In this document: piece by piece, positions 58,084 through 64,000 of the stretch
Layout of the letters: the number at the start of each line of letters is the position of its first letter
Position numbering within the stretch: position 1 is the first letter of the stretch
Program-made: the position numbers and the translations under genes
The notes under the pieces: generated by a model
What the model saw: only the letters and a program-made list of their open reading frames with translations
The model's database searches: none
Told to the model about the DNA's origin: nothing
NCBI GenBank assembly: GCA_934675685.1
Contig: CAKURL010000001.1
Location: 1-64,000, forward strand
Source: an uncultured Candidatus Melainabacteria bacterium
GTDB taxonomy: Bacteria; Cyanobacteriota; Vampirovibrionia; Gastranaerophilales; Gastranaerophilaceae
Length of the DNA stretch: 64,000 nucleotides
Direction: 5' to 3'

Positions 58084-58113
58084 AAAATTCGGACTTTATA
58101 ATATCCGAATTTT
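58084..58113 (+). terminator. Hairpin after yidC, likely terminator
   Basis: AAAATTCGGA (58084-58093) pairs with TCCGAATTTT (58104-58113), a perfect 10-bp stem 58 bp after the stop codon. The following T tract is short. Confidence 0.6.
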
Positions 58114-58130
58114 ATTATAAAATTGATATT

Positions 58131-58151
58131 AAGATTAAGTAAAGATTAAGT
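58131..58151. repeat. Tandem 10-bp repeat upstream of murA
   Basis: AAGATTAAGT occurs at 58131-58140 and again at 58142-58151, an 11-bp period (one helical turn), the form of a binding site for an OmpR/PhoB-type regulator. It is 32 bp upstream of the murA start. Confidence 0.4.
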
Positions 58152-58182
58152 TAACGCATTTTTAAGCAAGAAAGAGTACATT

Positions 58183-59478
58183 TTGAGCGAAAAATTAATT
58201 ATAAAAGGGCAAAATCCTGCTTCCGGAGAAGTTTCTATTAGTGGCGCAAAAAATTCGGTTTTAAAGCTCATGGCTGCTTCTCTGTTGTGCTCAGATACTT
58301 GCATAATCCATAATGTCCCTGATTTATCAGATGTCGAAATCATGCTTGAAGTACTCCAAGAATTAGGCGCAAAAACAAGCTACGACAAAAAGCTCAAAAA
58401 AATCGAAATTGATTCTTCTTCAATTTCTAATTGCATTGCTTCAAAAGAATATGTTTCTAAAATGAGAGCTAGTTTTTGCGTTTTGGGCGCACTTGTTGGC
58501 AGATTAAACGAAGCTCAAGTGGCGCTTCCAGGGGGCTGTAAAATAGGGGAAAGAAGAGTAAATTTCCATATAAAAGGCTTAGAAGCCCTTGGTTGTAATT
58601 GTCAAATTAAAGATGGCTATGTTTTTGCAAAAACCAATAATTTAACAGGTTCCACTGTTTGTTTTGATATCCCGTCTGTAGGTGCTACAGAAAACGTGAT
58701 GATGGCAGGGGTTTGCGCGCAAGGTACAACAATTATTCAAAACGCAGCTCAAGAGCCTGAAATCGTGGATTTAGCAAACTTCTTGCGCTCTATGGGGGCA
58801 AAAATTGAAGGGGCAGGCACAAGCCAAATAATCATAACAGGAGTGAAGCAAAAAGAGCTTGTAGGTTGCGAATATACAACAATTCCAGATAGAATTGAAG
58901 CTGGAACATATATGAGTATTATCGTGGCTTCTAGGGGCTCTGGGATTATTAAAAATATCTTTCCAAACCACCTAACATTGTTTACGGGAAAACTCCTTGA
59001 AATGGGTGCAAATATAAAACTAATCGACCCAAATACTATGGAAGTTTCCAACAATAAAAGGTTGAAAGCTATGAATTTCATAACTCAACCTTACCCAGGC
59101 TTCCCAACAGACCTGCAAGCACTTGCTATGGCTCTTTTGTGCTGTGCCGAAGGGATTTCAGTAGTGACTGAAAGTTTATACGAAAACCGCTTCATGCACA
59201 TTCCGGAACTTTGGAAAATGGGCGCAAACATCATTGTAAACAAAAAACACGCTATTATAAAAGGTGTGGATTGCCTAGTGGGGACTCAAGTAGAATCTAG
59301 CGACTTAAGAGCAGGGGCTGCTTTGGTGACTGCTGCCGTTATGGCAAAAGGAGAGACTGAAATTGGCTCTTTGGGGCATATTGATAGAGGCTATGAAAAC
59401 TTTGTTGATAAGCTAAAAGGTTTAAATATTGACGCGCAAAGAATAAACACAGATGTCGCGCTAAAGACGAATAATTAA
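58183..59478 (+). CDS. murA: UDP-N-acetylglucosamine 1-carboxyvinyltransferase
   Basis: MurA transfers enolpyruvate from PEP to UDP-GlcNAc, the first committed step of peptidoglycan synthesis. Key elements are ISGAKNSVLKLMAASLL (about 19-35), the catalytic-Cys loop LPGGCKIGERRVNFHIKGLE (fosfomycin-sensitive Cys type), TIPDRIEAGTY, and SSDLRAGAALVTAA. The 431-residue length is standard. The start codon is TTG at 58183-58185 with AAAGAG six bases upstream; there is no ATG nearby that keeps the N-terminal strand. Followed after 16 bp by a small gene of unknown function. Confidence 0.96.
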   Translation: MSEKLIIKGQNPASGEVSISGAKNSVLKLMAASLLCSDTCIIHNVPDLSDVEIMLEVLQELGAKTSYDKKLKKIEIDSSSISNCIASKEYVSKMRASFCVLGALVGRLNEAQVALPGGCKIGERRVNFHIKGLEALGCNCQIKDGYVFAKTNNLTGSTVCFDIPSVGATENVMMAGVCAQGTTIIQNAAQEPEIVDLANFLRSMGAKIEGAGTSQIIITGVKQKELVGCEYTTIPDRIEAGTYMSIIVASRGSGIIKNIFPNHLTLFTGKLLEMGANIKLIDPNTMEVSNNKRLKAMNFITQPYPGFPTDLQALAMALLCCAEGISVVTESLYENRFMHIPELWKMGANIIVNKKHAIIKGVDCLVGTQVESSDLRAGAALVTAAVMAKGETEIGSLGHIDRGYENFVDKLKGLNIDAQRINTDVALKTNN

Positions 59479-59494
59479 GCACAAGGACGCTATT

Positions 59495-59824
59495 ATGACG
59501 GACAAAAATTTTAAAAGATGGTATGATTATGACCCAATGCTTTTAAAAGTAACGGAAATTTTAAAAAATTATCAAAATGAATTAAAAGAGCAAGCGGAAA
59601 TTTTCCTAAAATCCGTTGAGGACAAGGTTTCAAAAGAAACACTAGATAAATATTATGAAATGGTTCGCCCTGCAAACGGGGGCTCTAGGTGGTATGATAA
59701 AGACCCTGTAATCTTTAAAACAATTGAGCTTTTAAGGGTAATTCCAAAAGAAACGCAAAGAAAAACGGCCTTGTATTTTATAAATTCTCTTAAAGAAGCA
59801 GGGGTCGAAATAAAAGAAGATTAG
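59495..59824 (+). CDS. Small protein with internal duplication (RWYDxDP repeat)
   Basis: A 109-residue protein of unknown function. Two copies of a motif, RWYDYDPMLLKVTEIL (8-23) and RWYDKDPVIFKTIELL (65-80), each followed by a Gln/Lys/Glu-rich helix, show an internal duplication. No membrane segment or signal is visible, and no metal site. It starts 16 bp after murA with AAGGACG upstream, so it is probably co-transcribed. Its role may relate to envelope synthesis by linkage only. It ends 1 bp before a convergent small ORF. Confidence 0.7.
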   Translation: MTDKNFKRWYDYDPMLLKVTEILKNYQNELKEQAEIFLKSVEDKVSKETLDKYYEMVRPANGGSRWYDKDPVIFKTIELLRVIPKETQRKTALYFINSLKEAGVEIKED

Positions 59825-59825
59825 C

Positions 59826-60020
59826 TCATTTCGCCCATTTTTTGGCTCTTTTAAAAGAATTTCTAATTAAATCCATAAAATTTATTTCGTTTTCAAATTT
59901 CTTTTTGAAAAAGTTTGACTTAATTTTCAAAGCTTCGATTGCGATGATTTCATGGATATTTGCTTCTTTATCAAAATATTTGTTTATTAACTCTAAATCT
60001 TTATTTAAAACTTGTGTCAT
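59826..60020 (-). CDS. Small ORF overlapping the end of the sigma factor gene
   Basis: A 64-residue, Lys/Glu/Ile-rich helical product (MTQVLNKDLELINKYFDKEA start). It overlaps the last 20 bases of the sigma factor gene in another frame, as expected for coupled translation, and occupies the otherwise empty gap up to the convergent gene. It lacks a zinc-binding or transmembrane anti-sigma signature. Coding status is uncertain; a competing ORF of similar length exists on the other strand. Confidence 0.4.
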   Translation of the reverse strand: MTQVLNKDLELINKYFDKEANIHEIIAIEALKIKSNFFKKKFENEINFMDLIRNSFKRAKKWAK

Positions 60021-60597
60021 ATTTTTTAAGTTCGTCCTTTATCATTGTGCGCGCTCTTGAAATCCTTGATTTTACAGTACCTACCGTGGTGCTTGTGATT
60101 TTAGAAATTTCACTATAACTAAGCCCAGAAAGTTCTCTTAAAGTTATTGGAATTTTATAGATATCAGGCAAATTCACAATCGTGGTCTTTAAGACCCTAT
60201 CTAACTCCCTATTTAAAAGCTTATTTTGGGGGTTTGAATAATCATTATCTTTTAAATTTAACAAAGTATTATTATCAATATCAGTCGTGACGATTGCTTT
60301 TTTCTTTTTTCTAAAATAATCGCAAAAAGAATTCACCACAATTTGATTTAGCCAGCTTTTAAAAAGAATTGGGTTCTTTAGTTGGGTAATTTTTTTTGAA
60401 ATTTTAATTAAGATATCTTGCATGATGTCTTGAATTTCTAAAGGGTCTTTTTTGAGGTAAAACAAAGTGAGCCAGATGTTTTTTTGTTCCTTTTTAATAA
60501 CCTTTTCAAGGGCGATTTTATTGCCCTCTATTGCTTCTTTGATTAAATTTTGATATTGAGAGTCGTCTTTATTATCTTTGTTTTTAGGGCTTTTCAT
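60001..60597 (-). CDS. RNA polymerase sigma factor, ECF type
   Basis: A 198-residue sigma factor. Region 2 is about residues 25-95 (LTLFYLKKDPLEIQDIMQDI, then SWLNQIVVNSFCDYFRKKKK). Region 4 is about 130-190 (LPDIYKIPITLRELSGLSYS followed by EISKITSTTVGTVKSRISRA). Region 1.1 and 3 are absent, as in ECF sigmas. An upstream in-frame TTG at 60624 would add nine residues; neither start has a clear Shine-Dalgarno. No membrane anti-sigma factor gene adjoins, only the 64-residue ORF. Divergent from the ThiE-like gene with overlapping promoter DNA. Confidence 0.88.
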   Translation of the reverse strand: MKSPKNKDNKDDSQYQNLIKEAIEGNKIALEKVIKKEQKNIWLTLFYLKKDPLEIQDIMQDILIKISKKITQLKNPILFKSWLNQIVVNSFCDYFRKKKKAIVTTDIDNNTLLNLKDNDYSNPQNKLLNRELDRVLKTTIVNLPDIYKIPITLRELSGLSYSEISKITSTTVGTVKSRISRARTMIKDELKKYDTSFK

Positions 60598-60631
60598 ATT
60601 ATAAAGACTATTAAAATTAATCAAATTTCGC

Positions 60632-60637
60632 TATAAT
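60632..60637 (+). promoter_or_regulatory. -10 element (TATAAT) of the ThiE-like gene
   Basis: Consensus TATAAT in CGCTATAATC; the -35 is not clear. The expected leader is about 37 nt. The same bases read on the other strand as TTATAG upstream of the sigma gene. Confidence 0.4.
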
Positions 60638-60680
60638 CAAAGTAGCAATTTTAAAAGATTATTAATTTTAGAAAAAAGAT

Positions 60681-61079
60681 ATGAATATAGATTATAAAAA
60701 AATCAAAAAAATTAGGCTTAAAAAAACAAAAAACTATATCTTTGAAACAACCAAAAACCAAGATATATTAGACATTTGCGCTTCAAAATTAAAAAAAGAT
60801 AGTTCAATTGTCTTTTTAAAGCTCGAAAACACAGACAAAACAAACCTTGAAATTTCCCAAAAGCTAAGGCAGCTTTGTTCTATATATGAGTCGATTTTAA
60901 TAATTGAGACTAGGTTCGATTTTGTGAAAATCCTTGAAGCAGATGGAATTTTGCTCGACCATAATTCAATTCCTTTAAAAACAATAAAGAAATTTTTAGA
61001 CGAAGAACACTATTTCATCTACAAAAAAGCTAAAGATGAAATAGGAATTTTAGACGATTTTGATTTGATTATCGAATGA
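60681..61079 (+). CDS. ThiE/TenI-like half-barrel protein
   Basis: A 132-residue protein resembling the first two thirds of thiamine-phosphate synthase/TenI: IFETTKNQDILDICASKL, then VFLKLENTD (in place of VQLREK), LRQLCSIYESILIIETRFDF (in place of the LIINDR strand) and ADGILLDHNSIPLKTIKKFL (in place of GADGVHLGQED-P). It stops well short of the usual 210 residues and lacks the phosphate-binding glycine loops, so it is unlikely to be a working ThiE. It could be a remnant or a small adaptor. The end lies 12 bp from the convergent murE. Confidence 0.6.
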   Translation: MNIDYKKIKKIRLKKTKNYIFETTKNQDILDICASKLKKDSSIVFLKLENTDKTNLEISQKLRQLCSIYESILIIETRFDFVKILEADGILLDHNSIPLKTIKKFLDEEHYFIYKKAKDEIGILDDFDLIIE

Positions 61080-61091
61080 GCCTATTTAAAA

Positions 61092-62561
61092 CTATACAGG
61101 TTCTTTTGAAAATACCTTCAAAGCTTCTTCTCTATCGTCAAAATGAATTGTTTTGTCTGCCAAGATTTGATAGTTTTCGTGGCCTTTTCCTGCCAAGACT
61201 AAAACATCGTTGTCTTGAGAAATTTCTTTTAAAAGCTTTATTGCAAGACGTCTATCAGGTTCCACAAAGACTGTTTTTGGGTTAATTAAACTCAAACCGG
61301 ATAAGATATCTGTTATGATTTGCTGAGGGTCTTCTTGCCTTGGGTTGTCTGATGTGATTATTATTTTGTCACAAAGTTGTTGAGCAATTTTTCCCATCTT
61401 AGGGCGCTTTGTGCAGTCTCTATTTCCGCCGCAACCAAATAAACAAATCAAATTAGCGTCTTTTGGAGTTAGCTCTCTTGCTGCTCTTAAAATGTTTTCT
61501 AGGCCGTCTGGAGTGTGCGCATAGTCTACAATCACCATTGGGCTAGTTTGGACAATTTCAAAGCGACCTGCGACACTTCTAGTCTTTTCTAAGGCACTTT
61601 TTATTGTGGCTAGAGAAATTCCATTAGAAAGTCCAACGCCAATCGAAGCAAGGCAATTATAAACAGAAAACATGCCATTTAAGTGCAATTTAAATGGCAA
61701 AACTTCGCCTTTAAATTCGCAATCAAAAGACACGCCATCGTGCATAAATTCAATATTTTTAGCACATAAGTCAGATTTATTTTTAACGCCATAAGTGATG
61801 ATATTTACGTCTTTATCTATTAAATCAATAAGACGAGAAGCATATTTGTCGTCTGCGTTAATAATTGCATTATTCCCCTTTTTCAAAGATTTAAATAATT
61901 TTGCTTTGGCATTAAAATAATTTTCCATTGTGATATGGTAGTCCAAGTGGTCTTGGGTTAGATTTGTAAACACTGCAGTATCAAATTCGCAATTTTTAAC
62001 TCTATGTTGTTCTAGTGCATGGCTTGAAACTTCAGTCACGACGTTTAAAATATCTGCTTTTAAAATCTTCGCTAAAGTCGCTTGCATTTGTGGGGCTTGT
62101 GGGGTTGTGTGTTTTGCTTCTAGGTAGTCGTCTGAAGAAGCTAATTTATAGCCTAAAGTCCCGATTAGCGCACATCTTTTTTTATCTTCTTCGAAGATTT
62201 TTTGAACCAAGTGCGCAACTGTTGTTTTGCCGTTTGTCCCAGTAACACCAATCAAATTAAGCTCTTTTGAAGGGTGGTGATAAAAAGCGGCAGCCAAATC
62301 TGCGATTGATTCTTGAGTAGAATTTACAACAATTTGAGGAATTTCGATGTTCAAAGGGCGCTCTACCATAAGAGCAACTGCACCTTTTTCAAAAGCGCTT
62401 TGAGCAAAATCGTGCCCATCTACGTGCTCGCCTTTTAAACAAACAAAGATTTCATGGGAATTAATTGTATTAGAATTATATGAAATCCCTTTGATATCAA
62501 CGTCTTTATAGTTTAACTTTTCCTTTACATCAATATATTTAATAATCGTGTCTAAATTCAT
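61092..62561 (-). CDS. murE: UDP-MurNAc-L-Ala-D-Glu:meso-DAP ligase
   Basis: MurE adds the third residue of the peptidoglycan stem. The 489 residues include an N-terminal UDP-binding domain with CLKGEHVDGHDF, the ATP loop GVTGTNGKTTVAHLV (about 109-123), TTPQAPQMQ, the carbamylated-Lys region NYFNAKAKLF, and TSDNPRQEDPQQII. The DNPR motif is the signature of meso-diaminopimelate specificity. It follows ftsI by 54 bp on the same strand, the dcw-cluster order. Confidence 0.96.
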   Translation of the reverse strand: MNLDTIIKYIDVKEKLNYKDVDIKGISYNSNTINSHEIFVCLKGEHVDGHDFAQSAFEKGAVALMVERPLNIEIPQIVVNSTQESIADLAAAFYHHPSKELNLIGVTGTNGKTTVAHLVQKIFEEDKKRCALIGTLGYKLASSDDYLEAKHTTPQAPQMQATLAKILKADILNVVTEVSSHALEQHRVKNCEFDTAVFTNLTQDHLDYHITMENYFNAKAKLFKSLKKGNNAIINADDKYASRLIDLIDKDVNIITYGVKNKSDLCAKNIEFMHDGVSFDCEFKGEVLPFKLHLNGMFSVYNCLASIGVGLSNGISLATIKSALEKTRSVAGRFEIVQTSPMVIVDYAHTPDGLENILRAARELTPKDANLICLFGCGGNRDCTKRPKMGKIAQQLCDKIIITSDNPRQEDPQQIITDILSGLSLINPKTVFVEPDRRLAIKLLKEISQDNDVLVLAGKGHENYQILADKTIHFDDREEALKVFSKEPV

Positions 62562-62615
62562 TTTTCATACCTCAAACTATTTTTTCTTTATTTTATCAAA
62601 AAATTATTTTTTTAA

Positions 62616-64000
62616 CTATTTTTTTACTTTGTCTGGATTTAAATGCATAATCCGAACAAGCTCTGTTGCGATTTCTTTAAATACAGGAGCTGCGACTGTG
62701 GAGCCCCAGATACCTTCTCCCGAAGGAGAGTCGACTACTACATATAAAACAACTTTTGGGTTTGTTGCGGGGAAATAGCCAATCATGGAAGTGTATAATT
62801 TGTTTGAATAGCCTGTGCCATTTGCATTTAATTTCCTTGATGTACCGGTTTTTGCTGCGATATAATAATCGTCAAGCTTTGCGACATTTTTTCCTCTTTC
62901 CATAGATTGCACTAAAAGATTAGTGATATCTTTTGCGTCTTGCTCTTCCAAAACTCTTCTTCTTGCGACTTTTTGTTCAAGTTCTTCTTTTGAATATTTG
63001 ATAACATGAGGAGTCACCCAAACTCCGCCATTTGCGATTGCATTTATGGCGCTCACCATTTGAATAACGGTAGTCGAAGTTCCATAACCATAGCCCATAG
63101 TAGCATGTGTCGCTGTGTCCCAATGTTTTGGATTAGGTAAAAGCCCAGCGGATTCCCCCGGAAGGTCGATACCTGTTTTTTGGCCAATATTAAACAATTG
63201 CAAGCTATCATGGAATTCTTGACTTGTCATCATTTGGGCAATCTTAATTGAAGCGATGTTTGAAGAATGTTCAAACAAATACACAAGGTCAATGAGCCCA
63301 GGAGCGCCTTTTGACTTGTAGTCGTAGTTTGAAACGTCCCACCAGCCGATTTTCATTTTTCCTGTGTCATTTATTTTTGTGTGTTTATTGATTTTTCTAT
63401 TCATAAAACCACAAGCAACTGTGATTATTTTAAAAGTTGACCCTGGGGGATATACGTCTGTGATAGCCCAGTTTTTCATAGTTTGCATAGAATATTTGCT
63501 ATAGTCGTTTGGGTCGTAATTTGGAACAATTGCAAGGGCCAAAATTTCGCCTGTTGAAGGCTCCATCACAATTGCAGCTGCTTTTTGAGCTTTATATTTT
63601 TGAACAGCCGACATCAAATATTTTTCGCAAACATGCTGAACAGCTGAATCAATAGTCAAAGTAAGAGTTTTGCCTTTTGCTGGGGTCGAAACGTCCGCCG
63701 GGTTTACATTTATATTATATAAAATGTCTCCATTCGGAGCTTTTTCAAAAGTAATTGTTTTATCTACATATTCAAGATAATCTTTTGCTTTGTATTCAAC
63801 CCCTCCTGCCGTGTCTGCGTTTGGGTTATAAAAGCCTAAAACATGCGAAGCCAAGGTACCTTGAGGATATACTCTTTTGTTTTTAACCTCGTAAGAAAGC
63901 TCTCTTAAACCCAATTTTTTAATTTCTCTAATTGTAGAGCGATCTATATCAGACTTGATTTTGATAATTTTTTTATCAGTTTTTGAAAGCTTTTGAGTCA
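62616..64000 (-). CDS. ftsI: Class B penicillin-binding protein (FtsI/PBP3-type), N-terminus outside the window
   Basis: The reading frame is open to the window edge, so the N-terminal anchor lies beyond 64000. The visible 461 codons cover the end of the pedestal domain (RVYPQGTLASHVLGFYNP) and the transpeptidase: SxxK serine in YPPGSTFKIITV, SSN in FEHSSNIASIKIAQM, and KTGTS in YIAAKTGTSRKLN. There is no PASTA domain. FtsI crosslinks septal peptidoglycan; position directly upstream of murE supports FtsI over an elongation PBP2. The TTG at 63914 is internal and not the start. Confidence 0.92.
   Translation of the reverse strand, partial: TQKLSKTDKKIIKIKSDIDRSTIREIKKLGLRELSYEVKNKRVYPQGTLASHVLGFYNPNADTAGGVEYKAKDYLEYVDKTITFEKAPNGDILYNINVNPADVSTPAKGKTLTLTIDSAVQHVCEKYLMSAVQKYKAQKAAAIVMEPSTGEILALAIVPNYDPNDYSKYSMQTMKNWAITDVYPPGSTFKIITVACGFMNRKINKHTKINDTGKMKIGWWDVSNYDYKSKGAPGLIDLVYLFEHSSNIASIKIAQMMTSQEFHDSLQLFNIGQKTGIDLPGESAGLLPNPKHWDTATHATMGYGYGTSTTVIQMVSAINAIANGGVWVTPHVIKYSKEELEQKVARRRVLEEQDAKDITNLLVQSMERGKNVAKLDDYYIAAKTGTSRKLNANGTGYSNKLYTSMIGYFPATNPKVVLYVVVDSPSGEGIWGSTVAAPVFKEIATELVRIMHLNPDKVKK

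Noticed and set aside
59842..60060. A 72-codon plus-strand ORF rich in Phe and Ile
   Set aside because: Its composition is that of an antisense shadow of the sigma factor end and the 64-residue ORF; no ribosome-binding site.
1..64000. tRNA, rRNA, CRISPR arrays, insertion sequences, integrases or phage genes
   Set aside because: I looked for T-arm-like GTTCRA motifs, regularly spaced direct repeats, and transposase or integrase motifs in the gaps and ORFs and saw none. This is a by-eye check, and tRNAscan-SE or a CRISPR finder would be needed to exclude them fully.

Overview
The window is an AT-rich bacterial chromosome segment, densely packed with genes on both strands, with short intergenic gaps and no tRNA, rRNA, CRISPR array, transposase or phage genes that I can see. 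The gene set describes a Gram-negative cell with meso-DAP peptidoglycan (MurE with a DNPR motif), an outer membrane with Kdo (WaaA, a KdsC-like phosphatase), a full minCDE division-site system, non-mevalonate isoprenoid synthesis (IspE), glutathione synthesis and fermentative metabolism (AdhE next to its redox repressor Rex). A GH57/DUF3536 glycoside hydrolase, EF-hand and coiled-coil proteins with no known family, and many TPR proteins together suggest a non-photosynthetic relative of Cyanobacteria (Melainabacteria/Vampirovibrionia, probably gut Gastranaerophilales). This placement is an inference from gene content, not from a marker alignment.

Layout. 1-5.2 kb: start of fusA, a GT-C membrane glycosyltransferase, an EF-hand protein, a coiled-coil protein, ispE and rsmA. 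5.3-12.1 kb: a glutamate-cysteine ligase, a histidine kinase / response regulator / decayed PilB-like ATPase operon, and gltX. 12.2-20.2 kb (minus strand): a CHAP-type secreted hydrolase, tyrS, rplI, minE-minD-minC and a second coiled-coil protein. 20.3-26.5 kb: a nagA-like deacetylase, an exported protein, GH57 and a class A PBP. 26.5-30.0 kb (minus): waaA-cysS-rsmI. 30.1-35.5 kb: a FeoA-FeoB fusion, a large membrane protein and gshB. 35.6-43.5 kb: a long plus-strand run (Cys-rich small protein, TPR, two membrane proteins, NeuB-like synthase, kdsC, TPR, lysC, tilS, hpt). 43.6-45.8 kb: a second signalling operon. 45.8-55.5 kb: the accessory part, with an epimerase-like protein, an orphan OLD-type TOPRIM protein, adhE-rex, a candidate small RNA, a rhodanese, an orphan NarL-type regulator, an FAD oxidoreductase and a probable ADP-ribosyltransferase-fold protein. 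55.5-64 kb: mnmE, yidC, murA, an ECF sigma factor, a ThiE-like fragment, murE and ftsI.

The most notable signals are these. (1) Many genes have a -10 box only 6-8 nt before the ATG and no Shine-Dalgarno sequence, so they are probably leaderless; the 44-bp gap between gshB and its divergent neighbour holds two such promoters whose -10 and -35 boxes overlap reciprocally. (2) A 16-bp sequence, CGATTGGTATTGRTAA, occurs four times (plus one variant) between 47.3 and 53.8 kb, in coding and non-coding DNA. (3) A structured, promoter- and terminator-flanked candidate small RNA lies downstream of rex. (4) A probable ADP-ribosyltransferase carries an N-terminal FG-GL motif that also occurs in a large membrane protein of the window. 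(5) There is an orphan TOPRIM nuclease-like protein and a PilB/GspE homologue that has lost its catalytic boxes.
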